DNA of 64,000 nt from Paenochrobactrum gallinarii (GCF_014205685.1 NZ_JACIIU010000009.1:41267-105266), one strand, 5' to 3'. Positions 1-8,461 are shown, counted from the first letter of the stretch. Program-made: numbers and translations. The notes: generated by a model from the sequence alone, not told the origin.

Positions 1-1074
1 CTCCTGCTGCCTCAAACCACTCCGGCGCAATCGCAAACGCTTTTCGACATGTTATTTGGCGAGAAAAAAGCCGCGCAACCACCGCCACCACCTAAAAAAG
101 CTGCACCACAGCGCGCAGTTCGCCCCAAAAAGCAAACATCGCCAGCTTCGCGTAAACCTGCTACGGTTCAAATTCCCATTCCTGTCCCCGCCCCTAAACA
201 CCTGGTGCAAAAGCTGGAAGATGCCCAAAACGTTCTGGTGCTTGGTGACTTCTTAAGTTCAGGTCTGGCCAATGGTTTGGGGGAGGCTTTCAGCGACAAC
301 CCGTCCGTACGCATCACCGATCTCTCAAATGGATCATCTGGCTTTGTGCGTCAGGACTATTATAATTGGAACCAATCCGTCCAGACTTTGCTGGAGCAGG
401 AAAAACCCGCTGCCGTCATCATGATGATTGGTGCTAATGACCGCCAAACGATGGATTCCAATGGCAAAATCCGCATTTTTGCCAGCGATGAATGGAAAGC
501 TGATTATCAGGCGCGTATTGAGCAATTTGTCTTAAGTGTACAAAAAACCGGCTATCCGCTTATCTGGGTAGGTCAACCGCCTTATGCTTCCCGTGATATG
601 TCTAAAGACATGCTGGCACTCAATGAAATTTACCGGAAAACCTCGGAAAATACAAAAATAAGCTTTGTCGATATCTGGGATGGCTTTGCCAATGAAGACG
701 GCGACGGAGCGATCACCGGTCTTGATATTAACGGTCAGGAAGCACAATTGCGCAGCCCTGATGGCATCGGCCTCACCACGGCCGGCAAAAGAAAACTGGC
801 TTTTTATGTCGAAAAACCTTTAAAAAAAGTATTGAGTAATACCGAGCAGCAACAGGATCCGGCAGCGTCTGCTTCCAGCGAAGCCGCCCCCGCTGCGCCA
901 TCCCGTATAGATCGTGTACCCGCAGTAAGCTTGCGCGATTATGGCGCCGATCATAGCGGCATCTTGCTTGGCGGAGTGCCTGCTCCTGCACAACCAAAAA
1001 CGCACAAAAACGATAATCTTTACAGCCCCTATCCGGAGCGCGCCGATTATTTCCGCACCATCACGAATAAATGA
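1..1074 (+). CDS. DUF459 / SGNH-fold periplasmic protein, 5' end outside the window
   Basis: The frame is open from base 1 and reads as coding before the first ATG at 49 (tail of a leader, then LFDMLFGEKK), so the true start and most of the signal peptide lie upstream. A proline/alanine/lysine-rich linker follows (about residues 25-75). The SGNH-like fold then shows VLGDFLSSGLA in place of a classical GDS motif, an IGAND block and a late DGIGLT block near the C-terminus. The GDF version of the first block fits my memory of DUF459 proteins, so the usual serine nucleophile may be shifted or absent. The C-terminal part is low complexity (Ala/Ser/Pro). It is probably exported and acts on cell-envelope esters; the substrate is unknown. 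Confidence 0.8.
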   Translation, partial: LLLPQTTPAQSQTLFDMLFGEKKAAQPPPPPKKAAPQRAVRPKKQTSPASRKPATVQIPIPVPAPKHLVQKLEDAQNVLVLGDFLSSGLANGLGEAFSDNPSVRITDLSNGSSGFVRQDYYNWNQSVQTLLEQEKPAAVIMMIGANDRQTMDSNGKIRIFASDEWKADYQARIEQFVLSVQKTGYPLIWVGQPPYASRDMSKDMLALNEIYRKTSENTKISFVDIWDGFANEDGDGAITGLDINGQEAQLRSPDGIGLTTAGKRKLAFYVEKPLKKVLSNTEQQQDPAASASSEAAPAAPSRIDRVPAVSLRDYGADHSGILLGGVPAPAQPKTHKNDNLYSPYPERADYFRTITNK

Positions 1075-1108
1075 TCATAAGCTTATAGAAGCTCTGGACG
1101 GCTTTCAT

Positions 1109-1132
1109 TTGCCAAGGCATAACACTTGGCAA
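1109..1132. other. Short intergenic hairpin between the DUF459 gene and threonine aldolase
   Basis: TTGCCAAG pairs with CTTGGCAA around an 8-nt loop. There is no U-tract after it, so it is not a classical terminator. A second weaker pair (TGCCGG and CCGGCA) follows before the next gene. It may protect the upstream mRNA end. Confidence 0.35.
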
Positions 1133-1189
1133 TATGTGCCGGAAGACTGATACAACCGGCAATCAAGCCTGATATATATGGAGACAACC

Positions 1190-2239
1190 TTGCATTTTGC
1201 ATCCGATAACTGGGCAGGCGCTCACCCGACCATTGCAGAAAGTCTCGCACAGCATGCCGGTGGTTTTGCTGCCGCTTACGGCACCAGCGAACTCGACAAA
1301 AAGGTCGAACAGCGCTTCAATGAATTATTCGAACGCGAAGTTGCCGTTTATTTTGTCGGCACCGGCACCGCTTCCAACTCGCTGGCTCTGGCCAGTGTGA
1401 ATCGTCCCGGTGGTGTTACACTTTGCCATCGCGAAGCCCATGTGATTGAAGATGAATGTGGCGCACCGGAATATTTTACCGGTGGTGCGCGTTTGCATCC
1501 TGTCGACGGCGCAAATGGCCGTATTGATCCGGCAAATCTGCGCAAAGAGCTGAAGCGCTTCAATCCGGCCTTTATCCACGCCGGACAACCAATGGCGGTG
1601 ACCTTCACGCAAGCCACCGAAGTCGGCACACTTTATTCGCTCGGCCAGATTGCCGAACTATCCTCCATTTGTAAGACGCACAATCTGCCGCTGCACATGG
1701 ATGGCGCGCGTTTTGCCAATGCGCTGGTCTCGCTTGATGTGTCGCCTGCCGAAATGACATGGCGTCAAGGGGTTGATATTGTTTCATTTGGCGGCACCAA
1801 AAACGGTTGCTGGTGCGCCGAGGCACTCGTCTTCATGAACCCTGACCGCGCCAAGGATTTACCATTTATCCGTAAACGTGCAGCCCAGCTCTTCTCCAAA
1901 ACCCGCTTCATTGCAGCACAATTTGATGCCTATTTGCAAGATGATCTATGGTTGGATCTGGCGCGCCATTCCAACAAACTGGCGCAAAAACTGGCCGCTC
2001 ATATTGATGCTTCAGCGCAGGTGCGTCTGGCTTGGAAACCACAAGCCAACGAAGTTTTCGCAATCATGAAACAAACCACTTATGACCGTTTGCAAAAAGC
2101 GGGCGTTATTTTCTACGATTGGAACCCGCCGCATTCCGAAGCGGATAAGATCAGTGAAGGCGAAATCTTCACCCGTTTTGTCACCAGCTTTGCCAATACG
2201 GAAGCAGAAGTCGATCAGTTCGGCGCGCTAATTGCCTGA
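1190..2239 (+). CDS. Low-specificity threonine aldolase / beta-eliminating lyase family
   Basis: A PLP enzyme of fold type I that should cleave L-threonine or L-allo-threonine to glycine and acetaldehyde in the cytoplasm. Visible signs are the opening FASDNWAGAHP, the HMDGARFANAL segment holding the cofactor-binding aspartate, and SFGGTKNG with the Schiff-base lysine. I prefer the TTG at 1190: GGAG lies 6 nt upstream of it, whereas the ATG at 1178 itself overlaps that GGAG. The protein is then 349 residues. A strong terminator follows directly, so it appears monocistronic. Family is certain; threonine rather than another beta-hydroxy amino acid as substrate is the usual assumption. Confidence 0.88.
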   Translation: MHFASDNWAGAHPTIAESLAQHAGGFAAAYGTSELDKKVEQRFNELFEREVAVYFVGTGTASNSLALASVNRPGGVTLCHREAHVIEDECGAPEYFTGGARLHPVDGANGRIDPANLRKELKRFNPAFIHAGQPMAVTFTQATEVGTLYSLGQIAELSSICKTHNLPLHMDGARFANALVSLDVSPAEMTWRQGVDIVSFGGTKNGCWCAEALVFMNPDRAKDLPFIRKRAAQLFSKTRFIAAQFDAYLQDDLWLDLARHSNKLAQKLAAHIDASAQVRLAWKPQANEVFAIMKQTTYDRLQKAGVIFYDWNPPHSEADKISEGEIFTRFVTSFANTEAEVDQFGALIA

Positions 2240-2258
2240 AAATAAATAAATGACAAAA

Positions 2259-2293
2259 AACGCCCCGATGACACCAGCCATCGGGGCGTTTTT
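2259..2293. terminator. Bidirectional rho-independent terminator
   Basis: Perfect 12-bp stem AACGCCCCGATG / CATCGGGGCGTT with an 8-nt loop. A T-run follows on the plus side and an A-run precedes it, so it can stop both the threonine aldolase transcript and the convergent hsp20 transcript. Confidence 0.9.
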
Positions 2294-2304
2294 ATATAGG
2301 CTTA

Positions 2305-2784
2305 TTAATGCTTGGACGAATTTACATTCGCTTCAATCTGCGTGCCATTGGGCGAGCCTTGGGTCACCTCAATTTTGCGCGGTTTCATCTGCTCAGGAAT
2401 TTCCCTGATCAGATCAATATGCAGCAAGCCGTTTTTCAGGCTGGCACCTGAGATTTCCACGAAATCCGCAAGCTGGAAACGACGCTCGAAAGCCCGCGAG
2501 GCGATGCCGCGATAAAGCACTTCACTGGTATGTTCACCCTGATCTTCGGACTTTTGACCCTTAACAGTCAGCTGATTGCGATGGGCTTCAATTTCGAGTT
2601 CGTTTTCAGAAAAACCGGCAACAGCCATAGTTATGCGATAATTATTTTCGCCTGTGCGTTCAATATTATAAGGCGGATAGCTCTGCGCGCCTTCTGCTGG
2701 CTGTGCCAGCGAATCGAACATGGAAAACAGACGGTCAAAACCGACAGTGGAACGGTACAGTGGGGAAAAATCTACGTGACGCAT
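2305..2784 (-). CDS. Small heat-shock protein, Hsp20/IbpA type
   Basis: An ATP-independent holdase that binds unfolding proteins and hands them to DnaK/ClpB. The 159-residue protein has an N-terminal arm with the DRLF motif seen in IbpA-like proteins, then an alpha-crystallin domain from about residue 38 (RITMAVAGFSENELEI) to the typical GLLHIDL strand, and a short C-terminal tail. I use the second ATG at 2784: AAGGAGG lies 9 nt before it and would fall inside the coding region if the ATG at 2811 were used. It is a single gene with a long structured leader and an RpoH-like promoter. Copurification with other heat-shock genes cannot be judged from the window. Confidence 0.9.
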   Translation of the reverse strand: MRHVDFSPLYRSTVGFDRLFSMFDSLAQPAEGAQSYPPYNIERTGENNYRITMAVAGFSENELEIEAHRNQLTVKGQKSEDQGEHTSEVLYRGIASRAFERRFQLADFVEISGASLKNGLLHIDLIREIPEQMKPRKIEVTQGSPNGTQIEANVNSSKH

Positions 2785-2885
2785 GAGTAAAGCCCTCCTT
2801 AAGAGCGACAAAGTTTGCGTAATTGGCGGCAGAACTCCCGATGTGGCGAATTCCTCTTGCCGGTAGCCCCTTAAGTGGCGGCTAC
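2785..2885 (-). promoter_or_regulatory. Structured 5' leader of hsp20, candidate ROSE-type RNA thermometer
   Basis: On the minus strand the leader carries a stem GTAGCC / GGCTAC about 70-95 nt before the start. Just before the start codon, TCGCT lies directly upstream of the AAGGAGG ribosome-binding site and could fold onto it. ROSE elements, known in front of rhizobial and enterobacterial small heat-shock genes, use a U(U/C)GCU strand opposite the Shine-Dalgarno sequence. The leader length of roughly 100 nt fits. The assignment is inferred by eye without folding. Confidence 0.5.
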
Positions 2886-2892
2886 AGCAATG

Positions 2893-2921
2893 ATGTGGGA
2901 ACCGTTTTTCAGCTTTTCAAG
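2893..2921 (-). promoter_or_regulatory. RpoH (sigma-32)-like promoter of hsp20
   Basis: Reading the minus strand, CTTGAA (2921-2916) is followed after 16 nt by CCCACAT (2899-2893). This resembles the heat-shock sigma consensus (CTTGAA, then CCCAT-type -10). Initiation would fall near 2885, giving a leader of about 100 nt. Confidence 0.6.
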
Positions 2922-3123
2922 TCTGATTTGTGCAAGTTTTTACTACATTAAGCATTGCGGTCAAAAACAGTTCACATCGATGAACACGAGATGAACAAGC
3001 ACTTCTGACTTCATTCAGGCAGTGGCTTTTATAGTCAGATCATCAACAAGACGGGCAAACGGCCTCCAAAGCGCCCCCTCAAACCGTAAAGTCTTGAACA
3101 TTAGAAGCTGAAGGACATTGAAG

Positions 3124-3498
3124 ATGAAAAAAGCACTTATCACTTTTGCAGCTCTGGCAACCATTATCACCGGTTTTTCGCTGCCAGCTGCTGCGGCTCC
3201 GGCCAGCGATCTGACAGTTCAGGTTCATTCTTCATGGAACGATCGTGGGCGTTATGACCAGCGCCACGGCTGGAAAAAGCAGCATAACAGACGCTACCAA
3301 ATGATGAACCAGCGCGAAGTAAGAAGAATGCTTTATCGTCAGGGCTATCGCACCCACGATATCCGCCAGCAGCGCAGCGATTACTATGTCCGTGCCCGCA
3401 ACCATAAAGGCCGTCAGGTGATGCTGATCGTTAATGGTTATAGCGGAAAAATTGTCGGTCAGCGCTATATCGGCCGCCCGCATTTCAACCGCACATAA
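3124..3498 (+). CDS. Small exported basic protein, RcnB- or PepSY-like
   Basis: 124 residues. A signal peptide is clear at the N-terminus: KK, then a hydrophobic stretch ending in PAAAAPA near residue 23. The mature part is rich in Arg, His, Gln and Tyr, with a C-terminal alpha/beta unit (REVRRMLYRQGYR, then YYVRARNHKGRQV and a final VNGYSGKIVGQR). Such units occur in small periplasmic RcnB-like and PepSY-like proteins of rhizobia; the precise function is unknown. ATG 3124 follows AAGGA at 3111-3115 by 8 nt; a TTG two codons earlier is less likely. It stands alone, closed by two strong hairpins. Confidence 0.7.
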   Translation: MKKALITFAALATIITGFSLPAAAAPASDLTVQVHSSWNDRGRYDQRHGWKKQHNRRYQMMNQREVRRMLYRQGYRTHDIRQQRSDYYVRARNHKGRQVMLIVNGYSGKIVGQRYIGRPHFNRT

Positions 3499-3502
3499 AG
3501 TC

Positions 3503-3538
3503 TTGGTTACCTGATAACGTCCCTTATCAGGCAACCAA
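3503..3538. other. 15-bp hairpin just after the small exported protein gene
   Basis: TTGGTTACCTGATAA pairs with TTATCAGGCAACCAA with one mismatch around a 6-nt loop. It lies 4 nt after the stop codon and directly before a second hairpin. No U-tract follows it, so it is probably a processing or stability element. Confidence 0.6.
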
Positions 3539-3539
3539 C

Positions 3540-3584
3540 AAACCGGAGCGGATAGTTTTTCTATCCGTTCCGGTTTATTTTTTA
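3540..3584 (+). terminator. Rho-independent terminator
   Basis: AAACCGGAGCGGATAG pairs with CTATCCGTTCCGGTTT over 16 positions with one mismatched position, around a short T-loop, and is followed by ATTTTTT. It sits 1 nt downstream of another strong hairpin, forming a tandem structure. Confidence 0.85.
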
Positions 3585-3698
3585 AAAAAACAAGCTAAAA
3601 TCTGGTTGAGTTTCACTGGTTGAAAACTTGGCAATACTTCATTTCTTATTTTTCTAAATACCAAACGAAATCAATTCCTTCACCCGAAAGGCCTTCAT

Positions 3699-4706
3699 GT
3701 GACAACGCCCGCCCGAACAGATACACATGAAAGCCCGGAAGAAATTTTATTCGATACCGCTGACAATCTGAAGCCGAAAGAACTTCAGGCCGGATTTATC
3801 GACACAAAAGACCATAAAAAACTGCGCTATGCATTGGTGCCGTCGCACCCTGTCCACAAACAGGGAACGGTTATTTTGCTGCACGGGCGCAATGAGTGTA
3901 TCGAAAAATATTACGAAACCATTGATGATCTTCATATGCGCGGCTTTCATGTCGCCACGATGGATTGGCGTGGCCAGGGCCATTCGGAACGCCTGATCAA
4001 AGATAAAAATCGTGGTTTCGTACGCCGGTTTAAAGATTATACCGATGATTTAGAGCAATTTCTCAACGAGATTGTGCTCAAAAACTGCCCTGCCCCTTTT
4101 TATGTTTTGGCACATTCCGCAGGTGGCCTCATTGCATTAAGCTCCATGGCTCATCTTGCACCCCATATTGAGCGCATCGTACTTGCCGCTCCCTTGCTGG
4201 GCTTTCCCGCCAAACGTTTTTCCGACACAAATTTGCGCCGGATAAGCCGCTTTATGCAACTGTCAGGTTTGGGAAAAATCTATGCCAGACGGGGTGTGAT
4301 ACCCGGCCATAAACGTGAATTTATCGGCAATGTTCTGACCAGCGACGAACAGCGTTATCAACGTAACCAGCAAATCATTTATGATTGCTCCAGCTTAGGT
4401 CTTGCCGGCCCGACATTTACGTGGGTTTCTAACGCCCTGCGCGCTATTCAAATGCTAAATCTACCGAAAAATTTAAGCGCTCCCAAAATCCCCACGCTGT
4501 TCATTCTGGCCGGAGCTGACACGGTTGTTTCCAGCCGCGCAGCAGAAGATTATGCCCGTCAAATTCGCGGCGCGACATCCATCACCATTGATGGTGCGCG
4601 CCACGAATTAATGCAGGAGGACGATCATTACCGGCAGCAATTCTGGGCAGCTTTCGATGCCTTTATTCCAGCCGGCGCTCAACAGACTAAGGATCAGCCC
4701 AAATAA
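3699..4706 (+). CDS. Alpha/beta hydrolase, lysophospholipase / monoglyceride-lipase-like
   Basis: 335 residues. The fold is shown by VILLHGRNECIEKYYE near residue 60 (oxyanion region), ATMDWRGQGHSER, the nucleophile elbow LAHSAGG around residue 145, a late acid in ILAGADTVV and the catalytic histidine in GARHEL. This matches the PldB/monoacylglycerol lipase branch, which hydrolyses lysophospholipids or monoglycerides. The start is GTG at 3699, with AAGG about 8 nt upstream. No signal peptide is visible, so action in the cytoplasm or at the inner membrane is likely. Its 3' end overlaps the convergent hisN gene by 13 nt. Confidence 0.82.
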   Translation: MTTPARTDTHESPEEILFDTADNLKPKELQAGFIDTKDHKKLRYALVPSHPVHKQGTVILLHGRNECIEKYYETIDDLHMRGFHVATMDWRGQGHSERLIKDKNRGFVRRFKDYTDDLEQFLNEIVLKNCPAPFYVLAHSAGGLIALSSMAHLAPHIERIVLAAPLLGFPAKRFSDTNLRRISRFMQLSGLGKIYARRGVIPGHKREFIGNVLTSDEQRYQRNQQIIYDCSSLGLAGPTFTWVSNALRAIQMLNLPKNLSAPKIPTLFILAGADTVVSSRAAEDYARQIRGATSITIDGARHELMQEDDHYRQQFWAAFDAFIPAGAQQTKDQPK

Positions 4707-5536
4707 GTTGCAATAGCCTGTTTATGCAGTTCCGGTGTGGCAGCAGCAATGACATCACCACCCTCTTCCGCAGGCCCGCCATCAATTTGCGTAATCACAC
4801 CACCCGCCTGCTCAATGATCGGAATAAGTGCAACAATATCATAAGGTTGCAATCCGGTTTCAATCACCACATCGGCAAAGCCTGAAGCCAGCATCGCAAA
4901 AGCATAGCAATCCACGCCATAGCGTGTCAGCCGTGCTTGCCTCTGAAGCCGCTTGAAAGCCTCATATTTTTTGTCCTTAAACAGCGACGGTGTTGTGGTG
5001 AAAAGCGTTGCCTCACTTAATGCAGTCGTGCCACGGGTTTTCAATGTGCGCAGCGATGCCGAACCATGGCAAAGATAAGAGCCTTTACCATCGCTAAAAT
5101 AAAGCTCACCCGTAAAAGGCTGCGACATCATTCCGGCTTTGGCATCGCCATCAATAGTAAGCCCCACCAGTGTGCCCCAAATAGGCAAGCCGGAAATGAA
5201 GGCGCGTGTGCCATCAATCGGATCAATCACCCAGACATGGCTTTGATCAGTATTATGCGCACCATATTCTTCACCCAAAATGCCATGATCAGGAAACTCT
5301 TCACCAATCACCGCACGAATGGCGCGCTCAGCCGCACGATCTGCTTCCGTCACGGGGTCAAAACCGACCGTATATTTATTATCAATCTCATTAAACTGAC
5401 GAAACCGTGGCAAGCTTTCCGCCGCTGCCGCATCGGCCAATTTTTGAAAAAACGTCTGATTAATAAGCACGCCCGCTCTCCCTGTATCAATCTTTGACAT
5501 TTGATTTATAGAAAGCCGCAAGCTTTGACTACTCAT
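4694..5536 (-). CDS. hisN: Histidinol-phosphatase, inositol-monophosphatase family (HisN)
   Basis: Removes phosphate from histidinol phosphate in histidine synthesis, a role filled by this family in Actinobacteria and alphaproteobacteria that lack the HisB phosphatase domain. Motifs are DPVTEADRAAE, GEEYG, WVIDPIDGTRAFISG (metal-binding DPIDGT) and the C-terminal LQPYDIVALIPIIEQAGG. The GVDCYAFAMLASG segment fits HisN better than inositol monophosphatase SuhB. The first ATG gives 280 residues; an ATG at 5500 would give 268, nearer the usual length, and neither has a good ribosome-binding site. It starts 10 nt after the formylglutamate amidohydrolase stop, so the two are probably co-transcribed. 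Confidence 0.82.
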   Translation of the reverse strand: MSSQSLRLSINQMSKIDTGRAGVLINQTFFQKLADAAAAESLPRFRQFNEIDNKYTVGFDPVTEADRAAERAIRAVIGEEFPDHGILGEEYGAHNTDQSHVWVIDPIDGTRAFISGLPIWGTLVGLTIDGDAKAGMMSQPFTGELYFSDGKGSYLCHGSASLRTLKTRGTTALSEATLFTTTPSLFKDKKYEAFKRLQRQARLTRYGVDCYAFAMLASGFADVVIETGLQPYDIVALIPIIEQAGGVITQIDGGPAEEGGDVIAAATPELHKQAIATYLG

Positions 5537-5546
5537 GAAGTATCAG

Positions 5547-6428
5547 CTATTCCGCAGCCAGTTGCGAATAGCCCAAAACACTATCAGGCAAAGCGGTTAA
5601 ATCACTTAAAAAACTATATAAATCACGGCGCAGAAGGTCAAAACTTACAAACTTTTCCAGCGTCTTCTCATTCATGTAAAGGCCGCGATTCATCTCTAAT
5701 TGCAGCGCATGAATATTTTCAGCCGGTTTGCCATAATGTTCAGTGATAAATCCGCCCGCATAAGGCTTATTATAAGCCACATCAAATCCATAATTTTGCA
5801 GCAAATCGAGTGTTGCTGCTGCAAGGCCGATATGACAAGCGCGCCCAAAGCGATCACCAATAATAAAATCGGCACGTCTTGAACCGGATTGCTCGGCTCC
5901 TGCAGGCATAGAATGACAATCAATCAGCACCGCATAGCCAAATTTATCACGGGTTTTGTCCAACAATTCGCTCAACTGCGCATGATAAGGCTTATAAAGC
6001 TTCTCAATACGGTCGAGCGCTGATTGCAGCGGGATTTTGCCCGGATAAATCAACCGTCCCTCGCCGACATTGCGTGGCACAGTGCCCAAACCACCCGCAA
6101 CACGCGCCGAATGGGTATTGGCATATGCAGGCACAGCTTCAAAAAACATCCGCTGATCCAGCTCATAAGCCTCACGATTAACATCCAGATAAGCGCGCGG
6201 AAAACGTGCCCGCAATAAAGGCGCCCCCAGTAAAACGGCTGACGCATATAATTCATCCACATAGCAATCTTCAGATGAACGGATAGTCAGCGGATCAAGT
6301 GCAGAGGCCTCCAAAAAACTGTCAGGATAATGCGATCCGCTATGAGGGGAATTAAACACAAACGGAATAAGTTGTTCGGCCGGAGCCAAAACATCAAATG
6401 CCGGTGTCATTAAAAAGTCATCATACAC
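5547..6428 (-). CDS. N-formylglutamate amidohydrolase family protein
   Basis: 293 residues. The protein has the family features FNSPHSGSHYP near residue 28 (metal-binding His region), RARFPRAYLDVNRE, VLIDCHSMPAG (DxH-type motif) and TEHYG near the C-terminus. The family hydrolyses N-formyl-L-glutamate to glutamate and formate, the last step of one histidine degradation route. No hut genes are nearby, and related proteins of unknown role are common in Brucellaceae. It is the first gene of a two-gene unit with hisN. An in-frame ATG at 6410 is an alternative start; no clear ribosome-binding site separates the choices. Confidence 0.85.
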   Translation of the reverse strand: MYDDFLMTPAFDVLAPAEQLIPFVFNSPHSGSHYPDSFLEASALDPLTIRSSEDCYVDELYASAVLLGAPLLRARFPRAYLDVNREAYELDQRMFFEAVPAYANTHSARVAGGLGTVPRNVGEGRLIYPGKIPLQSALDRIEKLYKPYHAQLSELLDKTRDKFGYAVLIDCHSMPAGAEQSGSRRADFIIGDRFGRACHIGLAAATLDLLQNYGFDVAYNKPYAGGFITEHYGKPAENIHALQLEMNRGLYMNEKTLEKFVSFDLLRRDLYSFLSDLTALPDSVLGYSQLAAE

Positions 6429-6743
6429 AGCAGCTGATCCGTTTGTTATGCGCCTTCCTGTTTCACCGCGCCCCTTAAAAAACTTGGAGTTGGAAAATCA
6501 GGTATTTTCAATTTTACGAATATTTAGAGCATCCAAACAAGCTTTGCACCTTCAATTTTGCATCATAATTTCGACAAATCTCGTAATTAAGAGCCGCATT
6601 TTAAAGTTTTGGGCGTTTTATTAGCGAAAATTCATTCCATATTTACCTAAAAGGGTTTTGCTAGAGGGCAAAATCTATTGAGTCGCAACGGGTGCTTGCC
6701 CCCAAAGCATCAGCCTGAAGCGACAAGACACTCGGACGGACCA
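6429..6743. other. AT-rich intergenic region upstream of cpdR
   Basis: The region separates the divergent formylglutamate amidohydrolase and cpdR. I see no convincing coding frame: the open frame leading into cpdR from 6678 has no ribosome-binding site and unconserved-looking sequence. It must hold the promoters of both units, but no clear boxes could be assigned. Confidence 0.5.
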
Positions 6744-7106
6744 ATGAAGAGAATCCTTCTTGCTGAAGACGACAATGATATGCGCCGCTTTCTGGTCAAA
6801 GCACTGGAAAAGGCTGGCTATCATGTAACCCACTTTGACAACGGCGCCAGCGCTTACGAGCGTTTGCGGGAAGAGCCATTTTCTCTTCTTCTGACCGATA
6901 TTGTCATGCCGGAAATGGATGGTATTGAGCTTGCACGCCGTGCGACCGAGATCGATCCGGATCTGAAAGTGATGTTCATCACCGGTTTTGCAGCGGTTGC
7001 GCTCAATCCCGATTCGGATGCGCCTAAGGATGCCAAGGTACTTTCGAAGCCTTTCCATCTGCGTGATCTGGTGAATGAAATCGAAAAGATGCTGATTGCG
7101 GCTTAA
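6744..7106 (+). CDS. cpdR: CpdR, single-domain response regulator of cell-cycle proteolysis
   Basis: 120 residues made only of a receiver domain: acidic pair EDD at 8-10, phosphoacceptor Asp52 in LLLTDIVMPEMDG, conserved Thr in MFITGFA and Lys in VLSKPFHLRDL. Lone receivers of this length that begin MKRILLAEDDNDMRRF are typical CpdR proteins of alphaproteobacteria. Unphosphorylated CpdR acts as an adaptor that delivers substrates (in the PopA/RcdA/ClpXP route, CtrA) for degradation; the CckA-ChpT relay phosphorylates it. The start at 6744 follows GGACGGA; the frame is open further upstream but that part looks non-coding. It is monocistronic, followed by an imperfect hairpin and tRNA-Val. Confidence 0.9.
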   Translation: MKRILLAEDDNDMRRFLVKALEKAGYHVTHFDNGASAYERLREEPFSLLLTDIVMPEMDGIELARRATEIDPDLKVMFITGFAAVALNPDSDAPKDAKVLSKPFHLRDLVNEIEKMLIAA

Positions 7107-7119
7107 TTCATGAAAAAAC

Positions 7120-7154
7120 AGCGTGTTTTTTCCACGCCTTTGAAAAGACACGCT
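7120..7154. other. Hairpin downstream of cpdR
   Basis: AGCGTGTTTTTT pairs with AAAAGACACGCT with one mismatch around an 11-nt loop. Runs of A rather than T follow it on the plus strand, so termination of cpdR here is possible but not typical. Confidence 0.4.
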
Positions 7155-7225
7155 AAAAAATCGAAAAATATTGATAAAGGGCATTGACGAGCGCATTCTG
7201 ATATGGTGTATGCGCTTCATCGAAT

Positions 7226-7300
7226 GGGCGTATAGCTCAGCGGGAGAGCACTACATTGACATTGTAGGGGTCATAGGTTCAATCCCTATTACGCCCACCA
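7226..7300 (+). tRNA. tRNA-Val (GAC)
   Basis: A full cloverleaf is visible: acceptor GGGCGTA pairing with TACGCCC, D-arm with AGCTCAGCGGGAGAGC, anticodon stem CTACA/TGTAG enclosing loop TTGACAT (anticodon GAC), and TpsiC arm with GGTTCAATCC. The CCA end is encoded at 7298-7300. Confidence 0.97.
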
Positions 7301-7624
7301 TTCGATCCTCAATAAAAATCCATTACAATTTAAGCCGGTTCACTTGCTGATAAACTGCAATATGCCTGTTGTATATCATCAATCACGCCTTAGTTTTTCA
7401 TAAAAAATACTGCTGATTTTACCAGCATTCAAATAAGCTTTTGCCAAAACGTGACATAAGCAAAGTAAAGCTTGGCACACCTTATGTAAGCATCTTTCTT
7501 TGCTGGTTTTGCTATCTCAACGCAGTTGGTTTATGAAAGTTTCAAGAAAACATCATCTTTATCTGCACAGGCAATCCCCTGTTGCAGTTGCTTTTCTCGT
7601 GCTTCAAGTGAAAGTAAAACATCC
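7301..7624. other. Intergenic region between tRNA-Val and paaX
   Basis: No gene is supported. The paaX frame is open from 7526, but that 5' part is Cys/Ser rich and unlike PaaX proteins, so I treat it as upstream region. The paaX promoter must be here; no clear -35/-10 pair stands out. Confidence 0.45.
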
Positions 7625-8461
7625 ATGACCGTCGACAACGTCATTAAAAATCTGCTCAAAGATCAGGAATTACGGGCAGCAGCTTTTATTGTCACAGTCT
7701 ATGGCGATATTGTTTTACCGCGTGGCGGCGTGTTTTGGACAGGCTCCTTAATCGAGATTTGCAATCGTGCGGGTTTGAGTGAATCAGTGGTTCGAACTGC
7801 TGTTTCGCGATTAGTTACTGCCAATCGCCTCAAAGGCGAGCGCAACGGACGCCGCAGTTACTACAGCCTTGATGTTTCTTCGCGCGCTGAGTTTGAACAA
7901 GCGGCTAAGCTCCTCTATCAACCCGATCAGGAACCGAAAGGCTGGCAAATTATTTATGCGCCTGATTTAACCGATGCCGATGCCGCGCGCCTTCGCATGG
8001 GACGGATGGGATCAGCCATTTTTATCCGCCCTGATCGCGGACAGGCTTTGCCGGAAAACGCACAAATCCTGCGCGCACAAGACCCCGATGACATGGGCTG
8101 GCTGGCGCAGTTCTGGGATTTGAGCCAGATCCATCAGCGTTATTGCGATTTAATTGCCCGCTTTGAACCGCTTTATCAACGCGCCGATGCGCTATCGCCG
8201 GAAAACGCATTAATGGTACGGCTCATTCTGGTGCATATGTATCGTGGTGTTTTGCTGCGCGATCCGCGCTTACCGCTCAACGCATTGCCCCAAGACTGGC
8301 AAGGGCACACAGCCCGCAATTTATTCCGTAATCTCTATCTGGCACTTAGCCCGAAAGCTGAAAACTGCATCGCTGCTCTCTGTGAAGGCGTTGACGGTGT
8401 TTTACCGGCAAGCACCGATGAAACGCGCTTGCGTCAGCAAGGGCTGTTAATTGCCGAATAA
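7625..8461 (+). CDS. paaX: PaaX-type transcriptional repressor of phenylacetate catabolism
   Basis: In known systems PaaX represses paa operons until phenylacetyl-CoA binds it. The 278-residue form has the winged-helix head (FIVTVYGDIVLPRGG, then SESVVRTAVSRL as recognition helix at about residues 10-75), the central Cas2-like part and the C-terminal helical domain ending near ADALSPENALMVRLILVH and DPRLPLNALPQDW, which is diagnostic for PaaX. I start at ATG 7625; the open extension from 7526 does not look like the family. It lies directly upstream of, and in the same direction as, the paaJABCDE operon, with about 137 nt of regulatory DNA between. Confidence 0.92.
   Translation: MTVDNVIKNLLKDQELRAAAFIVTVYGDIVLPRGGVFWTGSLIEICNRAGLSESVVRTAVSRLVTANRLKGERNGRRSYYSLDVSSRAEFEQAAKLLYQPDQEPKGWQIIYAPDLTDADAARLRMGRMGSAIFIRPDRGQALPENAQILRAQDPDDMGWLAQFWDLSQIHQRYCDLIARFEPLYQRADALSPENALMVRLILVHMYRGVLLRDPRLPLNALPQDWQGHTARNLFRNLYLALSPKAENCIAALCEGVDGVLPASTDETRLRQQGLLIAE

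Noticed and set aside
1075..1189. Glycine-type riboswitch upstream of threonine aldolase
   Set aside because: Two small hairpins are present, but the region is too short and lacks the tandem aptamer core I would expect.
6429..6743. CtrA-type TTAA-N7-TTAA site upstream of cpdR
   Set aside because: TTAA words occur, but the pair at about 6586-6605 is not spaced by 7 nt, so no site was called.
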